Positions 26,477 through 36,814 are shown, counted from the stretch's first letter. The stretch: DNA of 64,000 nucleotides from Pseudopedobacter saltans DSM 12145 (GCF_000190735.1 NC_015177.1:3658001-3722000), one strand, 5' to 3'. Program-made: numbers and translations. The notes: generated by a model not told the origin, from the sequence alone.

Positions 26477-28387
26477 ATGAAAAAGATATATATTGTAATT
26501 GTCTTATTTGGGACTTTATTTAGTTCATGTAAAGATGATTTATTGGATAAAGCTCCTCTTGATAGATTTACAGACGCAGTAGTATGGAAAGATCCAGCCT
26601 TAATAGATGCATTCTTACTATCTCAATATGCATATACTCCGGTAATGATAAACGATGCTACAACAGTATTTACGAGTTGGGAAGGATCACCTTCAAATAG
26701 AGATCCTCGTAGTGGAAACCTGAGATACTGGTTTGGAAATAGTGCTCAGACATTTGGTCCGGGATTGTCTATTGAGATTAGCGATGAAGCAAAATATACT
26801 TCTGGAGCGTGGACGAATGTTTTAGCAGAAAAAATATTTGGTATATCTGCAGAGGGAGGTGTTATGGAATGGTGGGAAAACTCTTACTATACAATAAGAA
26901 ACCTTAATGAATTTATTGAGAGAGTTCCCTCTTCGCCTTTGAGTGAAAGAAATAAAGCTATTAGAGTCGCCGAAGCTAGATTTTTGAGAGCATTCTGTTA
27001 TTTCGCTATGGTTAAGCGGTATGGGGGAGTTCCTTTGTTAACCACAGTACCTCAGTTAGATTCGCCAGAAGATTTATTGTATCCTAAACGAAACACAGAG
27101 CAAGAATTATGGGACTTTATTCTTAGTGAGACTAAAGAGATTTCTGAAATCTTACCTTCCGTCCAGGATGAATATGGTAGAGCGAATAAATGGGCCGCAT
27201 TATCTTTACATGCTAGAGCCGCGCTGTTTGCAGGAAGTATAGCAAAATATGGAACATTAAATGCCAATAAATTAACAGGGTTACCATCAAATTTATCTCA
27301 ATCTTATTTCCAAAAAGCTTATGATGCATCTAAATCTATAATCGAAGATTCTCCTTATAGGTTGTATACTGAAGATGTTAGAGGAAATGATTTAGAAGGT
27401 AGAGTACAAAATTTCAAGAATATTTTTCTTAAAAAGAGGAATTCTGAAATCATTATGGCTAAACAGCATGGCGGAAAAAGTTTTGATCCGGGAGGTGGGA
27501 CAAGTACATGGTCTTGGGATATTTGTCATGCACCTCGACCGTCTGTTTGGGGACAAGGGAATTATCAAGCACCTTATTTAGAATTAATCGAAGCCTTTGA
27601 TTATATAGATGGCACTTCTGGAACACTTGATAGAAACTATGTTCAATCGAGATTATGGACTATGGGTGAATTATGGAAAAATAGAGACCCTAGATTTTAT
27701 GCTTCTATATGGACTAATGGAACGCCATGGAGAGATGCTGTTGCAAGTAATTTTGGTAAGGATACTATAAACTTTCATCATGGTCTAATTACTGAAAACG
27801 GGACATTGCTTACAAATTTTACAGCGTCTTATAAGGGGATGCCGGCAGTTGGCGATCAATCTTATTTTCATGCTTCTACGGGTATTTCTAATACAGGTTT
27901 TGGTATTATGAAGTATTTAGATCCCTCTGCAGATAATATGGTTTGGCTAATGGAGTCCCGGACTGACTATGCGATCTTTAGATTAGGCGAAACCTATCTG
28001 AATTTTGCGGAAGCAGCATATGAATTGTCTAAAGTCAATGATGCATTAACGGCAGTTAATGAAATTAGATCCAGAGCAGGTGTGCAACAGCTTTCTTCTA
28101 TTACTATGGATAAAATTCGTAAAGAAAGACAGGTAGAGTTGGCCTTTGAAAATCATAGGTATTGGGACTTAAGAAGATGGCGTCAGGCAGAAACAAAATT
28201 AAGCAGATCGTTTAGTGGAATTCAATATGTTTTAGACTATAGCACAAAAAAATATAAGGTTCTGATACATGATAAAATTGACGGGGAAGTAGATCCTATG
28301 TTTCCTGCCAGAAATTATTATTTCCCAATAACTGTTACCAGAAGAGGGCAAAATAAAAATTTAGAGGAGAATCCAGGTTATAACTAG
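26477..28387 (+). CDS. SusD-family glycan-binding lipoprotein
   Basis: A 636-residue surface lipoprotein that caps SusC. The signal ends in LFSSCKDDLLDKAPLDRFTD, with the lipobox Cys and the conserved LD.xP opening of SusD/RagB. The TPR-like core includes VAEARFLRAFCYFAMVKRYGGVPLLTT, typical of the family, and the C-terminal part includes NEIRSRAGVQQL, IRKERQVELAFENHRYWDLRRWR and FPARNYYFPIT. It binds the target oligosaccharide and feeds it to SusC. At over 600 residues it is on the long side for SusD proteins. Confidence 0.94.
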   Translation: MKKIYIVIVLFGTLFSSCKDDLLDKAPLDRFTDAVVWKDPALIDAFLLSQYAYTPVMINDATTVFTSWEGSPSNRDPRSGNLRYWFGNSAQTFGPGLSIEISDEAKYTSGAWTNVLAEKIFGISAEGGVMEWWENSYYTIRNLNEFIERVPSSPLSERNKAIRVAEARFLRAFCYFAMVKRYGGVPLLTTVPQLDSPEDLLYPKRNTEQELWDFILSETKEISEILPSVQDEYGRANKWAALSLHARAALFAGSIAKYGTLNANKLTGLPSNLSQSYFQKAYDASKSIIEDSPYRLYTEDVRGNDLEGRVQNFKNIFLKKRNSEIIMAKQHGGKSFDPGGGTSTWSWDICHAPRPSVWGQGNYQAPYLELIEAFDYIDGTSGTLDRNYVQSRLWTMGELWKNRDPRFYASIWTNGTPWRDAVASNFGKDTINFHHGLITENGTLLTNFTASYKGMPAVGDQSYFHASTGISNTGFGIMKYLDPSADNMVWLMESRTDYAIFRLGETYLNFAEAAYELSKVNDALTAVNEIRSRAGVQQLSSITMDKIRKERQVELAFENHRYWDLRRWRQAETKLSRSFSGIQYVLDYSTKKYKVLIHDKIDGEVDPMFPARNYYFPITVTRRGQNKNLEENPGYN

Positions 28388-28393
28388 AATAAA

Positions 28394-30013
28394 ATGATGA
28401 AGCATAAAATAAAGTTATTAGTCTTTTTTTATTTCTGCAGTATACTGTGGGTATTTGGAGCAAAAGACAGGTTAAATATTATACCCTACCCAAATAAGGT
28501 ACAAATATATGAGGGTTTTTGTGACCTTTCTAAAGGGGTTAACGTTGTTGGAGGTGAATTGATTAAAAAACAAACTTACTCTTCTTTAGAACATGATTTT
28601 GGGATTTTACAGAATAAGAGCGGTATTAAATTATCCTTCCTAATATCTCCAGAAATAACCAATAAAGAGGGATATGTTTTAAATATAGATTATAACGCTA
28701 TAAATATAAAAGCCTCAAGTAAAGAAGGTCATTTTTATGCTTTGCAAACATTGAAACAGCTTGTTTCTAATAAAAAATTACCTCGAGTAGAAATTATTGA
28801 TGAGCCGCGGTTTTCTTGGAGGTCCTTTATGTTGGATGAAGCGAGATATTTTCACGGGAAAAAAGTTGTTAAGAATTTGTTAGATGAAATGGCGGCTTTA
28901 AAGATGAACACGTTTCATTGGCATTTAACAGATGATGCGGGTTGGAGAATTGACATTAAAAAATATCCTTTATTAACTAAAATTGGAGCTAAGAGAGATA
29001 GTACACAAATTGAAGACCCAACGCTGCAAGTGCCGGGAGAAACAGGAGATCCAGCATATGATGAGTTTCTTAGAAGGTATCAAAGTAATAAATTTGACGG
29101 AAAACTTCATCAAGGATATTATAGTCATAGCGACATTAAAGAAATAGTTGCTTATGCAAGAGATAGAGGTATTCAAATAATCCCAGAAATTAGTATGCCA
29201 GGACACGCTTCCGCGGCGATAGCGGCTTATCCGTGGCTAGGGACACTTGATCAAAAAATCAAAGTGCCTACCCGTTTTGGAGTTATGGAAAATGTTTTTG
29301 ACCCATCATCAAAGAAAACCATTCAATTTTTTAAAGATGTACTTGCAGAAGTTAGTTCGCTTTTTCCGGCACCATATATTCATATAGGAGGGGACGAAGT
29401 AAAACATAATCAATGGAAAGCCTCAGAAAACATCACCAAATACATGACGGAAAATAATTTGAAAAATTATAAAGATGTTCAAGTGAAGTTTACCAATGAG
29501 ATAAGTGATTACGTTGAGAAAGAGCTAGGGAAAAGTATTATCGGGTGGAGCGAAATATTGGGCGTAGATACACACGTTTGGCAAAAGGATACAGGGAAAG
29601 TAACTCAGCAATTGTCAAAAAATGCCATTGTTCAGTTTTGGTCAGGGAATAAGGATATTTTAAAATATGCTTTAGACAATAACTATAAAGTTGTCAATTC
29701 TTATCATGAAGATACCTATCTGAACTATTCTTACGATCAGTTACCGCTTAAAAAATCTTATTCACTTCAAGTGGTTCCGCAAGGATATGAAAGATCTTCA
29801 GTAATTGGGTTAGGCTGTCAATTATGGACAGAATGGATTTCAGATATGGCAGCAATTCAGTATCATATATTTCCAAGAATAGCAGCTTATGCTGAGTTAG
29901 GCTGGACAAAGGAAGAATATAGGTCTTATGACAGGTTTTTGCTTAATCTTAAGCCTCTTGTGAACAAATGGAAAGAAAAAGGATATAATCTTCCTGAAAA
30001 TGAGTTTAATTAA
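28394..30013 (+). CDS. Beta-N-acetylhexosaminidase (GH20)
   Basis: A 539-residue exported exo-hexosaminidase that removes terminal GlcNAc or GalNAc by substrate-assisted catalysis. After the signal peptide there is the GH20b domain (IIPYPNKVQIYEGFC to about 135), then the catalytic barrel from SWRSFMLDEARYFHGKKVVK. The NTFHWHLTDDAGWRIDIKKYPLLTKIGA block and the catalytic pair Asp334-Glu335 in HIGGDEVKHNQW are intact. It is 6 nt behind susD and so belongs to the same operon; it indicates a target glycan with N-acetylhexosamine. Confidence 0.94.
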   Translation: MMKHKIKLLVFFYFCSILWVFGAKDRLNIIPYPNKVQIYEGFCDLSKGVNVVGGELIKKQTYSSLEHDFGILQNKSGIKLSFLISPEITNKEGYVLNIDYNAINIKASSKEGHFYALQTLKQLVSNKKLPRVEIIDEPRFSWRSFMLDEARYFHGKKVVKNLLDEMAALKMNTFHWHLTDDAGWRIDIKKYPLLTKIGAKRDSTQIEDPTLQVPGETGDPAYDEFLRRYQSNKFDGKLHQGYYSHSDIKEIVAYARDRGIQIIPEISMPGHASAAIAAYPWLGTLDQKIKVPTRFGVMENVFDPSSKKTIQFFKDVLAEVSSLFPAPYIHIGGDEVKHNQWKASENITKYMTENNLKNYKDVQVKFTNEISDYVEKELGKSIIGWSEILGVDTHVWQKDTGKVTQQLSKNAIVQFWSGNKDILKYALDNNYKVVNSYHEDTYLNYSYDQLPLKKSYSLQVVPQGYERSSVIGLGCQLWTEWISDMAAIQYHIFPRIAAYAELGWTKEEYRSYDRFLLNLKPLVNKWKEKGYNLPENEFN

Positions 30014-30039
30014 TTTGAAAATACTTAAGTATAGATAGT

Positions 30040-31356
30040 ATGAAGGCTTTATTAATGGTAATCATGTTAAGTGCGATGCAGGTTCTTTCTGCATGTAAAA
30101 AAAATGCTGAAGGATCTAAAGATGATAACGGCGGCACAACAACAGAGAACAAGTATGATATCTTAAATATTAACGAAATAGCGATAGGCTTATGGGTTAC
30201 CCCCCCTGCCAATAATCAGACTAGTGACGAATATAAAAGGATAAAGGATTGCGGGATAAATTTTGTAAATGGTTTTTATCATTACGAAAACAGCAACAGT
30301 AGAATTTTAAATGTGTTAGACCATTGTCAAACTCATGGACTAAAATATTTCGCTAATAGAGCAACCGTTACTGATGATATAAAAAAATATGCTCAAAATC
30401 CAGACGCGGCTTTATTAACAAAATTTACAAATGGAATAAAGCCCTATGCTAATCATCCCGCTTTTGTAGGAGAACTATTAATGGATGAGCCAGGAAAACC
30501 GCTTTTTAATGCTGTTGAAGCATTTGCTTCCGCCTTAAAGAAAACTTATCCTGATAAACTTTGGCATGTTAATTTACTCCCATCTTATGCAACCGGCGGA
30601 ATTCAAACATCCAGTTATGCAGACTATATCAACTCATGGATGCAGACAATGTCTCCACATTATTTGTCTTATGATAGCTATCCTTTATTAACAGACGGTA
30701 CAATAGCCAAAGACTATTATTCTAATTTGGATTTTATCAGAGCAAAATCAAGATTCAAGGAAATTCCTTTTTGGACATTTGTTCAAACCCTGTCTATCTC
30801 AGGAACGCCAGGAGTACCGGATAAGAGAGAGCCAAGCGAAGCAGATATCCGTTGGCAGGTATGGTCAAATCTCGCTTTTGGAGCCAAAGGAATACAATAT
30901 TTTTGTTATTGGTCACCCGGTAGCGGTAGTGAAAATTTTGGAGAAGCTTTGATTGGTTTAAACGGAGAAAAAACAGTTCGTTATGATTATGTAAAGAAAT
31001 TGAATTCGGATATCAATGCCATTGGAAAAATCTTGCTGAACTGTCATGCAGAGGGTGTAATCCAAACAGCTGTTAAGCCATATAATATGTATGAGCCTTT
31101 ATCTGAATTTGGGGAAGTTGTTGCGGTATCTGGCGACGATAATGTTGTTGGCTGTTTTAAATCCAAAGAAGGAAAGAATAAAGTTTTAATAACGACATTA
31201 AATCCAGACAAAGCGGCAAATGTAACACTGTCTCTTAAAAATACGGTTGGTAAAGTAAAGGTTTGGAGAAATAATGTATCAACAGAAGAGGTGCCTGCTA
31301 ACAATAAACTTAATTTTTCAATAAAAGCAGGAGATGCGGTTTTTGTAGAGTTTTAG
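30040..31356 (+). CDS. Probable TIM-barrel glycoside hydrolase lipoprotein, family not assigned
   Basis: A 438-residue lipoprotein (signal ending in VLSACKKNAEG). The central part looks like a beta/alpha barrel: IAIGLWVTPPANNQTSDEY at the start, then HPAFVGELLMDEPG around residue 150, where the Glu/Asp pair sits at a barrel strand end like the acid/base of clan GH-A enzymes, then LSYDSYPLL and a late WSNLAFGAKGIQYFCYWSPG. The C-terminal 90 residues form a beta sandwich. It resembles GH42-like and other uncharacterised Bacteroidetes glycosidases without matching a family I can name. Operon position between GH20 and GH78 supports a role on the same glycan. Confidence 0.6.
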   Translation: MKALLMVIMLSAMQVLSACKKNAEGSKDDNGGTTTENKYDILNINEIAIGLWVTPPANNQTSDEYKRIKDCGINFVNGFYHYENSNSRILNVLDHCQTHGLKYFANRATVTDDIKKYAQNPDAALLTKFTNGIKPYANHPAFVGELLMDEPGKPLFNAVEAFASALKKTYPDKLWHVNLLPSYATGGIQTSSYADYINSWMQTMSPHYLSYDSYPLLTDGTIAKDYYSNLDFIRAKSRFKEIPFWTFVQTLSISGTPGVPDKREPSEADIRWQVWSNLAFGAKGIQYFCYWSPGSGSENFGEALIGLNGEKTVRYDYVKKLNSDINAIGKILLNCHAEGVIQTAVKPYNMYEPLSEFGEVVAVSGDDNVVGCFKSKEGKNKVLITTLNPDKAANVTLSLKNTVGKVKVWRNNVSTEEVPANNKLNFSIKAGDAVFVEF

Positions 31357-31402
31357 ACTTCATTATTAATCTTTGTTTAGTTATAATGTCAATTTAAAAA
31401 AT

Positions 31403-34207
31403 ATGAAGAATATACATAGGCATATTTTTTTAATGCCTTTGATAATATTATTATGCGTAGTAGAGGCTTTTTCTCAGCAAAAAACAGGGTCTATTAAACC
31501 TGTTCAACTTCGATGCGAATATCTCGAAAATCCTTTAGGATTAGATTTAGAAAAGCCTCGTCTAAGCTGGGTTTTACAACCTGTTCGAGATACCGAGTAT
31601 GGTCAAATGCAAACTGCATATAGAATAATTGTAGCGTCAAGTGTAGATTTATTAGAAAAATCTCAGGGTGATGTTTGGGATACAAAATGGGTAACATCGG
31701 ATCAAATGCAGCTTATTGATTATTCAGGAAAAGCCCTTGTTTCAGATCGTACTTATTTTTGGAAAGTAAAAGTTAAGGACGAAAAAGGCAGAGAATCTGC
31801 TTGGAGTGATCTGGCCTTTTGGAGTACTGGTTTGTTTGATCAAAAAGATTGGTCTGCAAAATGGATTGGAAGTGATGAACTGTACGATAAATCTTCGTCT
31901 ACAAACAATATATCTGATCCATGGTTTCGTAAATCTTTCGAATTAAATAAAAAACCGGGGAAAGCATCTTTATTTGTGGCTTCTGTTGGTTATCATGAAG
32001 TTTATGTAAACGGAGAGCGTATTGGAGATCATGTTTTAGCGCCAGCGGTCTCTAATCATACCAAAAGAGCGAGATATATTGCGTATGATATTGCAGATAA
32101 ACTTGTAAAAGGTAAAAATGTAATTGCTGTTTGGTTGGGCACATCCTGGTCTATATTTCCCGGATACATTTTAAACGATGACCGTCCGCTTACTCCAATA
32201 GTAAAAGCACAGGTTGCTGTTTATGAAGAAAGCAATCCATCGTTTAACATAAGGCCTATTACCCGTATTTCTACTGATGAGACCTGGAAAACTAAACCAA
32301 GTCCTAATAAATTGTTGGGTAAATGGGACTTTAAGCGAATGGGTGGCGAGATTTGGGATGCCAGACTTGAAGATAAATCATGGAACCAAATAAAATGTGA
32401 TGAAAGTAAGTGGAAGCCGTCAATTGTATATCCAACTAAACTCATATTATCTTCTCAAGCCGTAGAACATAATAGAGTTTTTGAAGAAATAAAACCGGTT
32501 AACATAAAAAAAAGAAAAGACGGTTCTTATAGAGTAGACATGGGAGTAAACTTCGCCGGATGGACTCAGGTAAATGTGAGCGGAACTCCGGGAGATACCA
32601 TTAAATTTCAATACTCAGAAAGAGAGCAAAATAACATGACCTTTGGTTTGCATAGTGCCTATGTGCTTAATCAAAGCGGAACGGGAACTTTTACAAACCG
32701 TTTTAACTATAGTTCTGGTAGATGGATTACTGTTAAAGGGTTGAAAAAAGAATTGACAGCTGAAGATGTTAAAGGATGGATGGTGCGAACGGACTTTAAG
32801 AACGCATCCAGTTTTCAAAGTTCAGACACTTTGCAAAATTGGATGTATGATCGTATAAAATGGACTTTCGAAAATCTCTCATTAGGCGGTTTTATTGTAG
32901 ATTGTCCACAGCGAGAAAGAATGGGCTACGGAGGAGATGCGCATGCAACCAGCGAAACGGGGATGTTTAATTATCAAATGGGCGCATTTTACACCAAATG
33001 GATGGAAGACTGGAGAGATGTGCAGGGAACAGAGTCTATGGTTGGAGATATGCTTGATACCAGTTATGCAAGAAAGCATGTTACAAGTGGCAGAATCTTG
33101 AATAATGGTGTAATACCTCATACAGCACCAACTATTTGGGGAGGTGGAGGACCAGCGTGGGGTGGTATCGTGATTACTTTGCCATGGTTTATGTATCAAC
33201 ATTATGGTGATATTCAAGTTTTGGAAAAGAACTTTGAAATGATGAAAGGCTGGCTGTCATTTTTAGACACCCATGTAGAAGGAAATTTGATGAGAAGATT
33301 TGGAGGAGAATGGGATTTTCTGGGAGATTGGTTATGGCCTAATGCTACAGCAGAGGGAATGAATAATGACTCGCCCCAGAATCTATGCTTAAACAACTCT
33401 TATTACATTTTCAATTTGCGAACTGCGGCAAAAGTAGCTCGGCTTATAGGTAAGAACGATGATGCGGCTATTTGGGAGAAAAAAGCGGAGTTATCGTCAA
33501 AAGCTGTTAATGAAATGTTTTATAATAAAAACGATTATAGCTATTCTGATGGTACTATGTCAAATCTTGCTGCGGCATTATTGGCAGAAGTTCCTCCTAA
33601 AGAATTGAGAGAGAAAGTGCTTAAACGCCTAGAAAAAGAAATTCTTGAGGTTAGAAAAGGCCATATTCATGCGGGAATTACAGGAGGTGCGCTATTGTTT
33701 AAATTGTTGAGAGATGAAGGCAGAGATGATCTTATTTATTCTATAACTTCAAAGAAAACATATCCAAGTTGGGGTTATATGAAAGATAACGATGCGACTA
33801 CAATTTGGGAAATGTGGGAAAAGGACTTGCCAGGGCATTCTTTATTGCACAGTTCGTATTTATATCCGGGAGCATGGTTTATTGATGGGATTGGTGGAAT
33901 TAGAAGGCATCCTGATTATGTCGGTTTTAAGCATTTTATAATAAGACCACCAGCTTATCAGGCAACTGAAATTAAGAGCGCTCAAACTAAGTTTGAATCT
34001 CCTGTGGGAGGTATTGAAGTTAATTGGGAGAGAATTGGAAAACAATTATCATTGGAGGTTGTGGTACCTCCTAATAGTGTTGGGGTATTACAGTTAAAAC
34101 CTCAGGATATTATTGATATAAGTAAATATAAAACGGTTAAGAAATTACCTAATACGGGAGATTTGCTACAATATGAAATTTTACCGGGTAAATATAGTTT
34201 TAAATAA
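31403..34207 (+). CDS. Alpha-L-rhamnosidase (GH78)
   Basis: A 934-residue exported enzyme that releases terminal alpha-L-rhamnose. Order: signal peptide, the N-terminal beta domain LRCEYLENPLGLDLEKPRLSWVL typical of GH78, the carbohydrate-binding beta sandwiches (LFVASVGYHEVYVNGERIGDHVLAPA), the pre-barrel MGVNFAGWTQVNVSGTPGD, then the alpha/alpha barrel with DCPQRERMGYGGDAHA from Asp500 and, later, TIWEMWEKDLPGHSLLHSSYLYPG. The ATG at 31403 is preferred to a TTG 30 nt earlier. It is the last gene of the locus, directly before a strong terminator. Confidence 0.93.
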   Translation: MKNIHRHIFLMPLIILLCVVEAFSQQKTGSIKPVQLRCEYLENPLGLDLEKPRLSWVLQPVRDTEYGQMQTAYRIIVASSVDLLEKSQGDVWDTKWVTSDQMQLIDYSGKALVSDRTYFWKVKVKDEKGRESAWSDLAFWSTGLFDQKDWSAKWIGSDELYDKSSSTNNISDPWFRKSFELNKKPGKASLFVASVGYHEVYVNGERIGDHVLAPAVSNHTKRARYIAYDIADKLVKGKNVIAVWLGTSWSIFPGYILNDDRPLTPIVKAQVAVYEESNPSFNIRPITRISTDETWKTKPSPNKLLGKWDFKRMGGEIWDARLEDKSWNQIKCDESKWKPSIVYPTKLILSSQAVEHNRVFEEIKPVNIKKRKDGSYRVDMGVNFAGWTQVNVSGTPGDTIKFQYSEREQNNMTFGLHSAYVLNQSGTGTFTNRFNYSSGRWITVKGLKKELTAEDVKGWMVRTDFKNASSFQSSDTLQNWMYDRIKWTFENLSLGGFIVDCPQRERMGYGGDAHATSETGMFNYQMGAFYTKWMEDWRDVQGTESMVGDMLDTSYARKHVTSGRILNNGVIPHTAPTIWGGGGPAWGGIVITLPWFMYQHYGDIQVLEKNFEMMKGWLSFLDTHVEGNLMRRFGGEWDFLGDWLWPNATAEGMNNDSPQNLCLNNSYYIFNLRTAAKVARLIGKNDDAAIWEKKAELSSKAVNEMFYNKNDYSYSDGTMSNLAAALLAEVPPKELREKVLKRLEKEILEVRKGHIHAGITGGALLFKLLRDEGRDDLIYSITSKKTYPSWGYMKDNDATTIWEMWEKDLPGHSLLHSSYLYPGAWFIDGIGGIRRHPDYVGFKHFIIRPPAYQATEIKSAQTKFESPVGGIEVNWERIGKQLSLEVVVPPNSVGVLQLKPQDIIDISKYKTVKKLPNTGDLLQYEILPGKYSFK

Positions 34208-34230
34208 AGGGCTAAATAGTCGGGTTAAGT

Positions 34231-34272
34231 AGAGGCGCAGGCAGTGTAAAACACTGCCTGCGCCTCTTTTTT
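34231..34272. terminator. Strong terminator at the end of the glycan locus
   Basis: A perfect 17-bp stem (34231-34247 with 34251-34267) with a 3-nt loop, followed by six or more T. It separates the rhamnosidase gene from the convergent TonB receptor gene and, given an A-rich left flank that is short, acts mainly on the plus strand. Confidence 0.92.
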
Positions 34273-36736
34273 AAAACTTCACATTCAAGCTAAACATAAA
34301 GCTAGTACCTGCCTGAGGGAAATAAAAGTTCTCTGTAACCAGATTCCCATCAAAAATATATCCATAAGTATAACCGTTGCTCTCATACTTCTCGTTGAAT
34401 ATATTGTTTACTTGTAAAGCAAGACCAATATTTCTTAATCCCAAAGCTTGGAACTGATATCCCAATCTGATATCGTTTACAAAAAATGCATCTAATTTAC
34501 GAGCTTCGTTTGAGGTATTGTCCAAATATTGCTTGCTTACATATTTAGAAATAAAAGCCGCTTCTACACCTTTGCAAGGTTTATAAGCAAACTCATTTCC
34601 AGCTATGAACTTTGGTGCAAAAGCAATATTGGTGTTTTTGTAAACATTTTCTTGTTGTCCAATAGGCGCGAAATTGGCATCGTATTCATCAAAAAATTCA
34701 TGAAATTCTTTAATCTTATGATCGCTTAAGCTTGCATTTACGCCCCATGAGAATTTAGGTGATACCGCCCATTTCGAATCGAACTCAACTCCGATTCTAT
34801 AGCTATCGTCTACGTTGCTTCTAACATAAGAGCCCACGTCATTAATTTCTCCAGTTAGTATCAGCTGGTCTTTATAGAACATGCCGAATAGATTCAAACC
34901 GGCAGTAACATTGTTTCTTAAATATCGGTATCCAAGCTCAATATCATGTAATTGCTCTGGTTTTGGTCTGCTGTTTGTAGACGACTCTGTGTAGTCCTTT
35001 CTGCTAGGTTCCTTATTCGCTATGGCATAAGAAGCATAAATATTACTTTTTTCATCTAATTGATAAGTTGCACCTACTTTAGGATTAAAGAAATTAGATA
35101 CCGCATTTTGTTCAAGGTCTACTCCATTATGATCTTTTCCAACAAAAGTATAATCTACTCTTCTGTATTGTAAATCGGCGAAAAGATTCAGTTGATTAAA
35201 TTTAGCTGTTGCCTTTCCAAAAACGTTGAAGTCTTTTTTCGTAGCGTCGTTATCATAATAACGATAGTCGTTTTCTGTTTGTGATGCATATCTTGCCCAG
35301 ATGACTTCGCCAAAATGTTCTCCTTTATACTCGTTATATGCACCACCAAGAACAAAATCGAAAATATTAGAAGGACGGTAATTTAAAGCATAAGTTAGGC
35401 CATAAAAGTGGTTATCCAACCAGCGTCTTCTAACTAAATCTGTTTTATTAATTGTTGTTCCGTTAATTGTAATCGGAGTTAATCCGTATTTATTGAACTT
35501 TTGTCCGTATTTGTATTCTTCGTAATAACCTGCGCCTTTAGTATAATGTAAAGCACCATTAAAACTTAATTGGTTGTTGATTTCTTTAGAATACAAAAGC
35601 TGGTGATTGTTCTGCGTATAGTTATCCGTTTGGTTTTTATAGCTGAACATGTTGAATTTTCTTGGATCAGAATTGAATAGATTCAAAGAATCTTCAACGG
35701 TATTATAAAGATCACCCTGGTTACGGTAATAATGATCTAATAAATCAGCCTGGCTACCTTTCAGTTTAGCCTCTGGTATACCGTTCCATGCCTGATAGGT
35801 TTTCTCCTGTCCAGAGAAAGTAACTGCTCTAAGAATACTTTTCTTTCCATAATAAGCACCAGAAAGGTAATAAGACTTCAAGTTGGACGAACCTCTGTCG
35901 ATGTATCCGTCACTGATAATTCTGGATAAACGGCCGTCAAAAGTCCATTTTCCGTTGATCAATCCGGTACCAACTTTTACGGTGTTTTTTAATGTTCCGT
36001 AAGAACCTGCAGCATTGTTAATTTCGGCATAAGCAGAATCTGTAAGGACAGAGGTTTGGATATTCAGGCTTGCACCAAACGCACCAGCACCATTTGTAGA
36101 TGTGCCAACACCTCTTTGCAGCTGCATATTGTCAACCGAAGAAGCAAAATCGGGAAGATTAACAAAGAAAGAACCCTGACTTTCAGCGTCATTATAAGGG
36201 ATGCCATTAATAGTGACATTTACTCGTGTAGCATCAGAGCCGCGAACGCGCATAGAGGTATAACCAACGCCAGCTCCGGCATCAGAAGAAACAACCATGG
36301 AAGGCATTTGATTCAATAGATAGGGAATATCCTGCCCAAAGTTGTTTTTTTCTATTTCTTCTTTATTGATATTCTTAAATGTGGTTGCCGAATTTGCCGA
36401 AGCTCTGGTTGCGTTTACAATAACTTCGTCTGCTAGCAATAAGGCTTTTTCCAGGCTAAGACTAATGTGTGTATTGCCATTTACTTGAACGACTTTTTCT
36501 AAAGGCTTAAACCCAATGTAGGAAACCTGAAGAAGGTATCTTCCATTTTTTAAATTCTTAAATGTAAAACCTCCGCTTCCATTTGTTTGTGTTGTTACAT
36601 TGTAGTCCTTTAATGTAACAGAAGCTCCAACCATGACATCTGATGAAGACGCATCGGTAATTTTACCCGTCAAAACAGATTCTTGTGCAAACAAGAAAAT
36701 GGGTGTGAAGAAAGCGATCAACATCGCTAATTTCAT
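34271..36736 (-). CDS. TonB-dependent receptor, probable thiamine transporter
   Basis: An 821-residue outer-membrane receptor. After the signal (FLFAQ) comes a carboxypeptidase-like domain (LTGKITDASSSDVMVGASVTLKDY), then the plug with NEEVIV-like ADEVIVNATRASANSATTFKNI and MRVRGSDATRVNVTINGIPYND, then a barrel ending in TSFMFSLNVKF. A TPP riboswitch lies in its leader, so expression should fall when thiamine pyrophosphate is plentiful; the likely cargo is thiamine or a precursor. The ATG at 36736 is preferred; the frame also has a TTG at 36745. It has no SusD partner. Confidence 0.85.
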   Translation of the reverse strand: MKLAMLIAFFTPIFLFAQESVLTGKITDASSSDVMVGASVTLKDYNVTTQTNGSGGFTFKNLKNGRYLLQVSYIGFKPLEKVVQVNGNTHISLSLEKALLLADEVIVNATRASANSATTFKNINKEEIEKNNFGQDIPYLLNQMPSMVVSSDAGAGVGYTSMRVRGSDATRVNVTINGIPYNDAESQGSFFVNLPDFASSVDNMQLQRGVGTSTNGAGAFGASLNIQTSVLTDSAYAEINNAAGSYGTLKNTVKVGTGLINGKWTFDGRLSRIISDGYIDRGSSNLKSYYLSGAYYGKKSILRAVTFSGQEKTYQAWNGIPEAKLKGSQADLLDHYYRNQGDLYNTVEDSLNLFNSDPRKFNMFSYKNQTDNYTQNNHQLLYSKEINNQLSFNGALHYTKGAGYYEEYKYGQKFNKYGLTPITINGTTINKTDLVRRRWLDNHFYGLTYALNYRPSNIFDFVLGGAYNEYKGEHFGEVIWARYASQTENDYRYYDNDATKKDFNVFGKATAKFNQLNLFADLQYRRVDYTFVGKDHNGVDLEQNAVSNFFNPKVGATYQLDEKSNIYASYAIANKEPSRKDYTESSTNSRPKPEQLHDIELGYRYLRNNVTAGLNLFGMFYKDQLILTGEINDVGSYVRSNVDDSYRIGVEFDSKWAVSPKFSWGVNASLSDHKIKEFHEFFDEYDANFAPIGQQENVYKNTNIAFAPKFIAGNEFAYKPCKGVEAAFISKYVSKQYLDNTSNEARKLDAFFVNDIRLGYQFQALGLRNIGLALQVNNIFNEKYESNGYTYGYIFDGNLVTENFYFPQAGTSFMFSLNVKF

Positions 36737-36777
36737 TTTTTTCAATTTGTTTTTTAATTAAAATAATAAAACCATAA

Positions 36778-36801
36778 AGTGGTAAAAGGGGTTAAACCAC
36801 T
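36778..36801 (-). terminator. Possible expression-platform hairpin of the TPP riboswitch
   Basis: On the minus strand AGTGGT and ACCACT pair around a 12-nt loop, followed by U-rich sequence before the receptor ATG. It could be the terminator that forms when ligand is bound. Confidence 0.4.
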
Positions 36802-36814
36802 AGTTTTAATATTA

